Of a stretch of 64,000 nucleotides of DNA, positions 36,823 through 47,275 are shown piece by piece. Position 1 is the stretch's first letter, and every line of letters begins with the position of its first letter. A program made the translations under genes and the position numbers. Below the pieces are notes generated by a model. It was not told the origin of the DNA and ran no database searches. It saw only the letters and a list, made by a program, of their open reading frames with translations. The stretch is from Dryococelus australis (taxonomy: Eukaryota; Arthropoda; Insecta; Phasmatodea; Phasmatidae): contig CM056995.1 of the NCBI GenBank assembly GCA_029891345.1, positions 214,217,547 to 214,281,546 of the forward strand, given 5' to 3'.

Positions 36823-38038
36823 TCAAATCATTATTTTCACCAGCTTATATCTTACATTGTAACTCGCTAATCTATCTTGAATTACAGGAGCACAAGCTAA
36901 CAGATTTGCTGGAATTGGTGTATTTGCAATAATTTCAATTCGTGAATCAATTATGCCATTGGAAATGCTGTCGGCCTGTTTGCTTTCATCAAACATAAAT
37001 AAATTTCCTCTGGTTTTAAATTATTTGGATTCTAGGATCAGTGAACTGATTTTGTTATAATATGTGTCCCGAATCTTTGTATACATATCATTTAAAATAA
37101 GGAATTCCCCATTGGCAAAATTCATGTTTAAATCCACATAGGGATAAGCTTGACTGTTTAGATACAGTCTAATATTTTTAATATCACAATTATCGAATAC
37201 TGATCTATCAGCTTTTTAATGGTTTTGTCGATTTGTTTGAAAAGAAATGACAACATATCTGGTTTTTTCTGATGAAAAACTTGATTTCAAATTCCAAATA
37301 ACCTTTTGTGATGTTGGTAGAGTTGGAAACGTATCAAAACCCCACGATCTGAATGCAATGTCTAGGTTCTTCCCTTTTTCGATAAATTTTAAAAACTGTA
37401 CATGGTCACAAGTATTAATTTCAATATGCGGCATCAACTATTCCACACTGCATAATGTTACACCTTTCTTGTTATTAGTTGTATTGTATATAGCATCCAA
37501 ATGCACATTACTGAATAGAATAACAAATTTTGTTTAGTTTTAATATCACATGTTTGTAGTCTTCAGCAAAGCCCAAAACCATACTTAAAGGTATAACAAC
37601 TTTGTATTTTCCACCTGGGTTCAGTTGTAGCGAGTAACCACTAGATTTGTTCCACCCAGCCATAAACCCTGTATTAATATCGTTTACAGTTCCCAAGAGA
37701 TAGTTCTTTATTGTGGAGCTTATTCGAACATTTCGTGTTTGATTGATTTCCACTCCATTTAGCAGATATGCATTTCTGTCGATTAAATAAAGTATTCCAT
37801 TTATTAGCATTTTTGTAGTTGCTTGATTACTTGCATCGGCTGTCTTTTTAATTTTTCCTCTAAACCTTAAACTTGATTTCGACAGTAATGTGTAGATATC
37901 ATGAATTTGTATTGAAATCCTTATTTCCAAAGGAAATGTGTACGGACCTGCTTGGAATGGTTCATACACATGTATTTCTGTATTGGTGATTGCATGTTCA
38001 TAGCTGATTGGTTTTTCAACATTAAGTATATCTTCCAT
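36823..38038 (-). pseudogene. MCP: Polinton major capsid protein (double jelly-roll type), broken
   Basis: In intact Polintons and adintoviruses this protein builds the icosahedral shell. The start ATG at 38038 gives a clean 176-codon frame (MEDILNVEKPISYEH...) to a stop at 37508, including IQIHDIYTLLSKSSLRFRG and VVIPLSMVLGFAEDYKHV. After a frame change the protein continues with FLKFIEKGKNLDIAFRSWGF (about 37340-37400) and RYVVISFQTNR. After another change it continues to a C-terminus near 36823 (VIQDRLASYN). The total of about 405 codons suits the family. At least one frameshift and internal stops make it a pseudogene. Upstream lies a short fragment at 38041-38110 and then the minor capsid-like gene, an order that supports a virion-morphogenesis cluster. 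Confidence 0.75.
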
Positions 38039-38467
38039 TTCTATTAACAGTAAATCCTAATTCTTTTAAATACGATTTGTTGCCTCGTGTTAGTTTCATG
38101 GGTATCTTATTTGAAGAGAGCATTTTATGCTTCTGTTGCATTTTTTCATACTTCCTTTCTTCGAAATATGTCCCTTAGTGACATAGTTCTTAAACAAACT
38201 GCCTACTTTACATCTGAATTTAATATTGTACACAATACCCATTATATTTGTAATGTGCAATTGAATGCAACTGTTTATATAGGTTTTTATAATTGTAAAC
38301 GAACAGTAATGTGTTTATTTCTAAAATTAATAAGTTTACTGTCTTGATCGACATACAGCACACATGAATTTATGTATTGTATTTGTCAGGATTACATTCA
38401 AATATGAACCGCCCACAATATTAACATTTATATGACATACATTTACCAACAATATATTAACCTATTT
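38039..38467 (-). other. Short gene remnant between the capsid genes
   Basis: Minus-strand reading ends with KLTRGNKSYLKELGFTVNR and a stop at about 38041, two to three bases before the capsid start. Upstream a basic, Gln/Lys-rich stretch is interrupted by stops. It probably represents a small decayed gene of the capsid cluster. No family was recognised. Confidence 0.3.
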
Positions 38468-38809
38468 TCATGATATGTGTAATTGATTAGCTGGATATAC
38501 TCTCCATTCATAACCCAACATATTTACAATTGAATTGTCTTCCGAGAAATCGCTTTCGATATTACTATACATCGCACTAGTTAACATATTTGGATTTCCA
38601 CATAATCAGAAATGTACATCTTCAGGTTATGCCACTTTAATGAATGTTTCAAGGTCATCCAACTCATAAGATCCTTCTGGTATCACAATCTTGTATGTTT
38701 TTTCACCAATATTAGCCATAAATAATTGGTTATGCATATCACTGTTTGGTATGTTTCTTTTAGTTACGAATTCGATTAGTCTTATTTGCCATTCCCCATC
38801 TAACTCCAA
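38468..38809 (-). pseudogene. Polinton minor capsid/penton-like protein fragment
   Basis: The ATG at 38809 opens a 60-codon frame with LDGEWQIRLIEFVTKRNIPN and GEKTYKIVIPEGSYELDDLE. After a stop and frame change, a segment with SAMYSNIESDFSEDNSIVNM and LGYEWRVY follows to a stop at 38468. The pattern matches a conserved gene lying between protease and major capsid genes in insect Polintons, taken to be the minor capsid (penton) protein. The identification rests on position and motif resemblance. At 114 codons it is much shorter than expected, so the C-terminal half is lost. Its start overlaps the end of the protease frame by 10 bases. Confidence 0.5.
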
Positions 38810-39111
38810 TGAGGGAAATATACTGCATGCAATTTAAAATAATTATATATTTCAATTGGAGGATGTAAATCACCCAAACTGTCATAATACAATGACTGAT
38901 TTGCATTTTTAATTAATGCAAACCACTGGGTTCTTTCATTTGGTTTCGAATATAAATTAACAATCATACATTCACAAAGATTTGGTTTCTTTGGTAGATT
39001 TTCTCTCACATACACACCTTAGAAATAGGGAATATCCAGTTTCAATACAAATACATTAATATCTTCATTTGTTAATGCACATTTTGGAAGACTATTTAGG
39101 ACTTTCTGCAT
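38800..39111 (-). pseudogene. PRO: Adenain-like maturation cysteine protease, broken
   Basis: The family cleaves capsid precursors during virion maturation. Starting at ATG 39111, the frame runs with ALTNEDINVFVLKLDIPYF to a stop at 39019. It resumes in the next codons with GVYVRENLPKKPN, then ERTQWFALIKNANQSLYYDS and LGDLHPPIEIYNYF. The residue before Trp in the catalytic block is Gln (38926-38928), where the family has its catalytic His. The Asp of YYDS (38881-38883) is present. The C-terminal block with the catalytic Cys is missing. A second partial copy of the YNSLGDLRPPIE segment sits directly upstream (about 39112-39150), evidence of a small duplication. Inactive. Confidence 0.75.
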
Positions 39112-39190
39112 TTCAATTGGAGGACGTAAATCACCCAAACTGTTGTAACACAATAATGTTAGTTGATGTGAATGATGATGTTTATAAAAC
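39112..39190. promoter_or_regulatory. Divergent intergenic spacer between the two Polinton gene groups
   Basis: About 80 bases separate the minus-strand capsid/protease group from the plus-strand integrase group, so a bidirectional promoter would be expected here. No clear TATA or initiator element is visible, and part of it is the duplicated protease segment. Confidence 0.3.
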
Positions 39191-39640
39191 ATGAGTGTAA
39201 TTGCAACATTTAAAGAAATATTAGCACTGATTTGCAGAGTATGTAATTTAGAATAGAAGAATTTTATGAATGGATTTTCTAAGCATTTTAACAATATATC
39301 AAACATAATTTTTACAACACAACTAGCAGAAATGTTAGAGAATAAAAGAGTTGTAATTAATGAAGTGGTAAGCACTATGTTTATAAAACAATTTGAAATA
39401 TGAATTGAACAAATAATGTAATATAAAAAAGATGAATTGATTAATAAAAGATTTGGTTTAGCTATGCAAACAGATTTGAGAAAACAAAATAATGATTTAG
39501 AAACACAAATCTATTATTTTATAAATGATTTGATACCTGAAACCTTAACAAAATTAAATGTTGTTTTAAGTAAATGGAATAAGAATGAAAAAGGTCAAAA
39601 TAAACGACATACTACATCAGTTAGAAAAGCAACAACTTAA
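39191..39640 (+). pseudogene. Helix-rich hypothetical Polinton protein, with in-frame stops
   Basis: A single plus-strand frame of 149 codons starts ATG at 39191 (MSVIATFKEILALICRVCNL) and ends TAA at 39640. It is interrupted by three stops but no frameshift. The sequence is rich in Asn, Lys, Leu and Ile with a long helical, possibly coiled-coil stretch (DLRKQNNDLETQIYYFINDL, about 39474-39535) and a basic tail. It is the first gene of the plus-strand group, followed 20 bases later by the next gene. No function is recognised. Confidence 0.45.
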
Positions 39641-39660
39641 TTCATATATAAATTAATTTA

Positions 39661-40415
39661 ATGTATGATAATCAAAATAAGTCGGCCTCTACTTCGGAAT
39701 TACATAAAGTTAAATCTGCTATGAAGGAAAAATATTTACAAGCCAAACGAGCTCGTATGGAACAGGATGTTTTAAATGAAGAAATATTTACTCCTGTTAC
39801 TAGTAGAATTGATACATAGCATTCTGTGTTGAATAAACCTAATGAAACAGCTTCGGAAATCAAAATGGAAGAAGAATATTTAACAAAGAAGAGTAAAAAA
39901 CACCCCCTTTCTCATTTAACACGATGTTATTTAGCTTTAAAACAATATCCGTCTACGTGTGATACGACATTTGGTGTTCATCGACAAAACACCTGGTTCC
40001 TGGGAGATTCGGTAATTCAATTTTTGCCTGACAATAAAATTAAAATTGGTGATTATGTAACTGATGTGAATCAAGTATTATTAGCATTATTTGATAAATG
40101 TTCCAAATGGTTTACTCTGATACTGATTTCAAGAAATATAAAGAACTTATTCGTCGAACGAATGCTAACATTCATTCGGGAAATGAAAACCATCCGAAAA
40201 TTCATTTAATAGTAGATATAGTTGGAAGTGGAATAAATTAAAATGGAGTTAGTGATCGTATTTCACATGTATATTGGAATAATCCCAATGTATTGTTCGA
40301 TAGATTAAGACTTCTTATTGCTTCGAGAGATTCTGGGAATAATTCACATACAAACGAAATTGTTTCTATTATTGAAGAGTTCAAAGAAGATGGTTATTTT
40401 ACCACTGAAGTTTAA
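39661..40415 (+). pseudogene. Conserved hypothetical Polinton protein, broken
   Basis: ATG at 39661 opens a basic, helical N-terminal part (KSAMKEKYLQAKRARMEQDV) with one stop near 39818. The frame continues through TFGVHRQNTWFLGDSVIQFL and KIKIGDYV (about 39960-40060). After a frame change near 40100 it continues with DTDFKKYKELIRRTNANIHS, then WNNPNVLFDRLRLLIASRD and EIVSIIEEFKEDGYF to a stop at 40415. Such a protein with an FLGDS...I.IGD core and a C-terminal RLRLLIAS helix is common next to Polinton integrases in insects, but its job is unknown. It lies immediately upstream of the integrase remnant. Confidence 0.55.
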
Positions 40416-40417
40416 TA

Positions 40418-41317
40418 AGATTGCTCAAGAGCATCACACTCCTACAAGGCTAAGATATCCTAGAAGAAGAATTATAACTCATGGTTTAAATTATCTTTTT
40501 CAAGCCAATTTGTGTGAAATGACATTGCTTTCCACTTACAAAAAGGGATACAAATATATTTCAACCATAATAGATGTTTATTCGAAATATCGTTGGGGTA
40601 TATCTTTGAAAACAAAACTGGGAAACAAGTTAGCTATGCAATGATGATAGTTTTGAAAGAGAGAAATCCTAATTTGCTCCATACCGACATAGGAACCATA
40701 TTTCTTTTTACACCATTCCAGAAACTAATGACTGCATACAGTATTAATGACTATGCCATATATTCGGAGCTTAAAGCCAGTGTTGTGGAACATTATAACA
40801 TCGATTTAACAGATAATATGTATTCATTTCACATCGAGGGGGACTTTCAATGGGTCGACGTTTTGTTTGAATTAGTTAAATTTTATAATTCCAGATATCA
40901 TAGAACTATCAAGATGGCCGCTGATGAAGTTATGGAAAATTGTTTAATGAAAACTAGTTATAATAATGTTAAAATCATTGATGAAAGATAACCAAAGTTT
41001 AAATTTGGGGAATTTATACGTATCTCGAAACATAAAGGAATCCTTGAGAAAAGATTTATGGTTAATTGGTTTTTTAAATATTTAAAATTATTTTAATTAG
41101 AGAAACACATCCCAGAATGTATTACCTAGAAACATACTATGGAAAACCAATAAAAGGAGGATTTTACAAACATGAATTACAAAAAGTTACTTCTCCAAAT
41201 GAATATTTGGTTGAGAAAATCATTAAAAGGAAAAAAGTTATGTCCTTAGTTCGATGGAGGGGTTTATCAAAACCACACGATGTGTGGGTTGAGAAGCAAG
41301 ACCATAAAATATTATGA
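40418..41317 (+). pseudogene. INT: Polinton retroviral-type integrase with chromodomain, broken
   Basis: The enzyme would join element ends to target DNA and make the 6 bp duplication seen at the ends. Visible parts: TRLRYPRRRIITHGLNYLFQ; the first catalytic block QANLCEM, with Asn (40507-40509) where Asp is expected; GYKYISTIIDVYSKYRWG; the second acidic residue in HTDIG (Asp 40686-40688); and SELKASVVEHYN with Glu 40788-40790, about 34 residues later. After a stop at 40989 come a KHKGILEKRF segment and a C-terminal chromodomain-like block YLVEKIIKRKKVMSLVRWRG (about 41200-41260) ending at 41317. The N-terminal zinc-binding domain is absent. Two or more frame changes. Inactive. Confidence 0.88.
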
Positions 41318-43589
41318 TACAATGTTCACAAAATTATAATACTAAATAAAAAGATTTAAGAATTTATATTTGCTGTGTTTTTTATTTAATAATCCTCTAG
41401 ATGGGGATTGGATATTCAATTTAATGTGTAATCATTCCCCTTGTTGATTGCATTAGCATTTGAGCAATGATCTAGAATGATTAAATCCTTTTAATTGTGA
41501 CAGCATTCATATTTATGTGATATTAATTACATTTGATTGGTATTCAATTGGTGTCTGTGATAGAATTGTTTAAGTTGAAATTTGCATTTAGGTGTTAATT
41601 TTTTATGTTCGGTACGTATTGAAATTCATTGTTTGAGAGATATTCCACTGCATTTGATTCCTTTTAAATGTGACATAATTAACTGTTTTTGATGTTGCAT
41701 TTCTTGGAATCGGGATAGCATTTTTGAAATTTTACAGCTTAAATCCATTTAAGACATGATTTGTTAAATTTGTTGTAATTTCCTGAAATTGAAAATTTTT
41801 CATCTTGAAAGCATTTAGGATGCAATTCTGTTTTAATGTTATTTATAATGTACTTTTTAATGTGATATATAAACATCTTGAAATTTGGATATTGTTTCCC
41901 AGAATTCATTTCTTGGATTAGATTTCTATGGCATTTCGTGTTGTTTTATTTAACTGTGACATAATTCATAGTTAGTTTAGCGGAATATTTTTCTGTTTCA
42001 TAATTGTTTGTGGTAGATTCTATTTCTTTGCCTGTAACAATACAGTTCTTGGTAATTGGTTAGTTTTAAGAGACAAAAATACTATTCCACATGCTGAAAA
42101 CTTTTTATATGAAAGCGTAAACTATTTTCATGGTGTAAACAAATTTTACAGTGTACACTACTTTGATGGTGTAAGATTAAAAAGTTAAAAAAATAATTTA
42201 ATTTTTTCTTTCACAAAAATAATGTTTAAACTTAGATTATACTAAAATGCAATACTGTAAACTGACCGCTTGCTCCAAACATAAAACATTTTTGAAAGGC
42301 AAGCGAGAAGAGACAGGTTAAGGAAAATCATTGTGTAAAGTGTAGACAAGTTGCAGTCAGAATGACGTGCGTCATGGAGTTACGTTTGTGGGTTGGGTGG
42401 GGGCAGAGGGATGGGGGAAGTTCTCTCGCTGTCGCACATGTGCAAAGGCAACCACCAGACTCTGCATGTGAAAGGAAGGTTGACGGGCAGATGGAAGTGG
42501 GCAGGTATCGATAGTGGTGCGTGGCGCATACAACAGTTTAGTGAACCATTCCCTTGCCTGCTCCGTACTGTGTACATCTCCCCCCATGCACGACCCAAAC
42601 TGTCAGCCCGTGTACACTAAACATTCCTTCGTGGTGTATTCTGCTCCAACTCTGCATGCAGGTCACCCTCATCAGCTTTTGAGCCCTAAATTTTGCTCGC
42701 TCCCCAATCATACTCGATTCTCGGCTATCTGTTACCTGGTATTGTCCATGAGGTTTTAGAATGACTCGTTCCCATATCTTTTGTAAAAACACATTGCCAT
42801 AGTCAACTGCCTTTCCTAAATAAATTGTGGGACTGATTTTTACTTAACATAGAATAATAAAGTTTACCAAGATTATATTATATTTTCCTATATGATAGTA
42901 GTGTCTAAAAATTCTGGACTAGGAAAATCTACACGTAATATTCGTATTTTTGCCTGCTAGACGAATTAATATATGTCTTATTTCAATACTTGTAAAAAAC
43001 ATTTTTTACATGTATATCAAATATGTCTTCTATTTCTGGGTGATTTTTTTTCTTCAAATTCATAGTTTGCATGATTCAAATATATACTTGTTGGGATATT
43101 AAATCTGGGGATTATCTTGGGGATTAAAGAAATTTAACTTCAGGGATATATAATTTCATCAGAGGAGTTGTGAAATTTTAATTCGCTGGGAATACACCAG
43201 GCTCTTATGTGACTTTGGATCGGCATCGAGTGCGGGCTGTGTGGGCAGGCCAACTCTCGAGATATTAGGAAAAAATGTGTTCCAGGCTGGCGGTGCATGG
43301 CCTTGGAGAAGAACTGGCTTTTTGGGCGAATACAGCTTCTGGAGTGGGGGTTGTAGGGATGTTACAGGTTCTTGACCTTGGGGCACTTCCCTCTGGACAA
43401 GGCATGAAGTGTAGGGGATGCCTACATGTGAGCAGGGGCCATATGAAGTGCTCTTTCCAGTCGTCACCATCTTGCCTCGGTGGTGAAAAATTGACAATTG
43501 GGGAAGACGGGTGAATGACCCCAGGACATGTCGCTCTGGTGAGGGGTGAAGGTGGGAGGTCGGTATGGGGATGCAGGGACTTCGGGAGA
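41318..43589. other. Polinton 2 right internal DNA, no gene recognised
   Basis: AT-rich to 42360, a GC-rich patch at 42370-42760, AT-rich again, and the start of the GC-rich subterminal region from 43190. Overlapping open frames on both strands of the GC-rich parts have no recognised domain. Confidence 0.4.
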
Positions 43590-43650
43590 CATCTGAGCCC
43601 CTGTATCCAGTCGACACCATCATGCCTCAGTGCAGAAAAATTGACAAGGT
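43440..43650. repeat. Direct duplication with about 150 bp period
   Basis: A CCAGTCGTCACCATC...GAAAAATTGACAA block near 43458-43500 recurs near 43606-43648 with few changes, just inside the Polinton 2 right TIR. Confidence 0.7.
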
Positions 43651-45588
43651 CTGGTGTGGGTGGACTGAGCATTTCTCTGCAAATGCGCTGCGGGCGCTGA
43701 AGGTGGGGGTGTAAGGAGGTTTGGAGCATTTGGCCTTGGGCAGAGTGATGAGGTTTCTCGAGGACGTCCACCAATTTTGTACTTCACCAATACTCATACT
43801 GCATAGATGCAACACTGGATCCCTTGATGTCACCGGACTTCGGAGTGTGGCAGATATGATTAATGTTTTATAATATACACATTTTAATATAATACTATTT
43901 TATAGGGAAACATTTTTTTAATTTATCAGGAAAAAATAAATAAATATTTGTATTATAGTTTGTTTATCGCATAAACCCCGTATTTGTATTGGATAGACGA
44001 AACTTTTTATGATTTTCAACTCGCGCTTGTGTTAACAAGTGCACTCTATTTACCATACTTCACGGAAAAATTTTTCTAGTATATATTTTATTTTTTAAAT
44101 AATTCACTGTTATACATTCGTGTACTTGTAGGACGAATCAAATCGTTAATGGTAGCTTAGTAGATTTTCTGCCAGTCGTAAATTTCAACTCAGTTGCCTT
44201 TAAGATGCCAGCCACGCTACATGCATATAAGCAGGCACACCTCATATGATACACTCATTTATCGAATGACGTCCAAGGTGGACGGATGTGTTTTGGGGAA
44301 CTCCTGCTTCCATTTCATTACGTGTTTTATTTTCTATTGTGTCAATTTAAAATTCAAGTAGTCAAATTTATACATTAGTATGTGCATCATAAATATAATT
44401 TTTATAAATTTGTCACATAAATCATATTCATGTCTATTTCCCAGTAGCTATAACCTTAGTCGTTTGTCAGCCTCCCAACATGCTCCACGTGTATGTTGTC
44501 AGACTCTCGACATAAGATCAACTCAGTGCTTCACTGAGCTCGCAGCCGGACAGACGTGTTTTGGGAGAGGTTCAATTTTACCATGCATGTTAATCAATTA
44601 ATTTCTTTTTACATTTGGATTACGTACGATCCTCCTCGCCAGTCTCATAGGCAGTTGGATGTGTAAGTATGTGCAAGAGGCATCATATGTATATCTTGTT
44701 TATTTAATTTATATGGAAATTTGGTTGTGGATCTTTAATTTCATGCTCACGTAATTGTCATCGTTTAGTGAGTTTGCATTTGTCGACACCAGATGTTATT
44801 CATGTAGTTAAATTTCTCTCTTGTGTAAATTATATTCTAAGCTCGAGACTCATGTTATGTTTAATTCCATACTGGAATAATTCCACTTATTATTCACGTA
44901 GACATTTGAAATTTGCGATTCGGTGTATGTAATTTATTCATAAATAGAACATTCTGGAATTCTCTAATGTTTAATTGCATTCGGAAACAGTCATCAATCA
45001 TTTGTCATTACTAACATGTAAATCGCATATTTGAAAGTCGCCTATCCCCCCCACCATCTACGAGCAACATCCCCAAAAAAGAATTACATAAAATTAACAC
45101 TTAGGCCACTCTTAGAAATTGTCTAAACACTCTGAAATTCTCTCATGTGTTATATATATTCGTAAAAATCACCTATCTACCACCAACATCCCTACAAACA
45201 CATCAAAATCAAAAAAATAAGAAAAATTGCCCTCAGCACAGTATTGCACTCAACTCAATCCCTATATAACAGATTGCAACCTACCACTCTGGTCAGTCGC
45301 CTCCAGACACAGACACCACATCGTCAACATTGTACAGAGCTTCTCCCCACACAAGGAATGAAAGAAAGAAGTACAAAATTAAGAAAAAAATTAAACCTTT
45401 CAATAAATTCAACCCGTTCAATAAATTTAACTCTTTCATTAAATTTAACCATTTCAATACATTAAATCCTTTAAATTTTTCATCGGATTAATATCGGATT
45501 AAGGATTAACCATTTCAATCAAATCGATAATTCATCAATTAATCCCAATTAATCCAAAGTGGCCTGAAACCGGCATGCCCCTCCTACT
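43590..45588. repeat. Polinton 2 right terminal inverted repeat
   Basis: This is the inverted partner of 28849-30850, ending CCCCTCCTACT followed by the TCAATA duplication. It contains the reverse complement of the GTTATAGCTACTGGGAAA motif near 44440. Confidence 0.88.
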
Positions 45589-45594
45589 TCAATA
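45589..45594. repeat. Polinton 2 target-site duplication, right (TCAATA)
   Basis: Exact copy of 28843-28848. Confidence 0.85.
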
Positions 45595-46424
45595 GTTTTC
45601 CTGAGAAGTAAAACCATTAATTTGAAAGATAAAGCAGTTGTTAGTCTGTGTAAAATTCCACCCACATTGCAATTGATTTTCTACATTAATAAAGACATCT
45701 AATTCAGAAACCACAAGGTTGATAATCACGTGATAGTACGGAAGAGTAGCAGGCCGTTTATTTTTTATTAAGGCTCAGATTTACCCCTTTTGCAGAAAGT
45801 CTTCGTTTTCACGTTATAATTCCGGATTCATAGTAAATGCTGATATTGGACGATTATAGGAGATTTGCATTTTACGAGTTGTTAAATATTTCTGCGCTTA
45901 ATTTTGATTTTGTTTCATCTGCTTGTTGTAAAATGTCGAGAACTCACTATAACATTTAAATATGTTCTCGAAATTTACAACAAGGATATATAACATAAAA
46001 TTAAAATTACGCACGAAAATATTAAACAAATTGCAAAATGCAAATTTTTATAATTGTACATTGTCAGTAATTAATATGAATATGATAATATGGCGGGAAA
46101 ATGAATAATCTCTCCAAAAGAGGAGACGCTGAGCCATGGTATGGCCAAATTACGAACACCATGCGAGCAACAAGTGGTTCAGAGTCCGTTAGATACGGAC
46201 ACTACAAATAAAATTTAATATTAGGGATTTACCTTATTTTCAGTTAAATATGCTATCGAACTATTTACAACCGTCTTACAGAGCTAACTAGTAATAGCAA
46301 ACTCCGCACTACCTGACCGAGTATATAAACAGAATGCGGAAAAACTTCGTTTAGTAAATTGGAAGAGTGTTAGAAGTCACAAAAACACGTATTGTGAACA
46401 TAGGAACCATAGATCTGCGGTGAT
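45595..46424. other. Flanking DNA, no gene seen
   Basis: AT-rich. Nothing recognised between Polinton 2 and the MITE. Confidence 0.35.
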
Positions 46425-46663
46425 ATAGGCTCTTCCCGATAAAGTGGGCACTTTTTAAGGCCCTTCCAACTGTCATTAACAGCTAATAAATATACCTTAT
46501 TGAAGCCTCAGGCATTAAATTTTGTTGGTGGTAAAATATATACATTGTGTTTATTGGCCACATTGCAATGTTTATATTAAAACTCAGCAGGAAGGGGAAA
46601 ATTAGATGAAAATAAAAATTTATAAGGGCCTTAAAAAGTGCTTACTTTACCGTGAACAGCCTA
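46425..46663. mobile_element. TA-flanked MITE, copy 2
   Basis: A 239-base element. The left end TAGGCTCTTCCCGATAAAGT and the right end CTTTACCGTGAACAGCCTA are inverted, with TA on both sides. The body has a TTGTGTTTATTGGCCACATTGCAAT stretch related to the 58410 copy. Non-coding. Confidence 0.88.
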
Positions 46664-47089
46664 TAGTTTCGGTGCTACACGCTATTTGCTGCAGCGCTAT
46701 CCACGTGACCATCCTTCTGTCCTCCTTGTGCCCGTCGTCCGTCGCCACTCCTACTCTTTCCCTTCTGGCAAGGTCATGTTGTTGCATCGTTATGTTCAGT
46801 ACCTGATCTCACGCCGGTGAGTGGCCTGTTCGACGCAAGTTGTATGCCACCTTGTTCACGTTGGCTTGAGATGGTCACTTCGAAGTAGTTTGCAAGTAAC
46901 GTGTAACGTTAGTGTAGTGATGCGGTTTAGGGGAGTGTTGTGTTTGGTATTGTGTTTAGTGCGGTTCGAAAAGGGGGCCCAGAAACATTATTAGGTCAGT
47001 TTGTGAGCAGGCATAATCGGCGACAATTTGATTGGGCCTTAAGTCCTTCCGCACAGACTAGACGGACGGAGGTACGTAATATTTTTTTT
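46664..47089. other. No gene seen
   Basis: GC-richer than its surroundings. No coding feature recognised. Confidence 0.3.
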
Positions 47090-47275
47090 TGCAAGAGTTG
47101 TTACCGAAACTTTTAGAAGATGTGCCATTGGCTGTGCGACGCACGATGTGGTCCCCTAATGATGGTGCCCCAGCTCACTTTGTTGCAGCATCGCTAAACC
47201 ACATCACGGCAGTGTTTGGCCACAGGTGAATAGGTAGGGGTGGTCTTGTGGCTTGGCCGCCTCCATTTCCATGTT
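47090..47275 (+). pseudogene. Tc1/mariner-superfamily transposase fragment
   Basis: One plus-strand frame reads LPKLLEDVPLAVRRTMWSPN, then DGAPAHFVAASLNHITAVFG, a stop (TGA at about 47227), and GRGGLVAWPP. The DGAPAHF block carries a catalytic Asp of a DDE transposase of the kind widespread in insect genomes, and the GRGG...WP block follows it as in that family. The expected downstream Asp/Glu block is not present in the following sequence. Old internal fragment. Confidence 0.7.

Larger units (their letters stand above)
28849..45588. mobile_element. Polinton/Maverick element 2 (16.7 kb, decayed)
   Basis: Both ends are defined exactly. The left end AGCAGTAGGGGC and the reverse complement of the right end AGTAGGAGGGGC align without gaps, followed in both by a TGCCGGTTTC block, and TCAATA is duplicated outside. 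The interior carries Polinton genes in two divergent groups: capsid, minor capsid-like and protease genes on the minus strand (36823-39111), and two hypothetical genes plus the integrase on the plus strand (39191-41317). Polymerase and packaging ATPase were not found. All genes are damaged. Confidence 0.93.

Noticed and set aside
42372-42792. Several overlapping frames on both strands
   Set aside because: GC-rich patch in which no frame has a recognisable domain.
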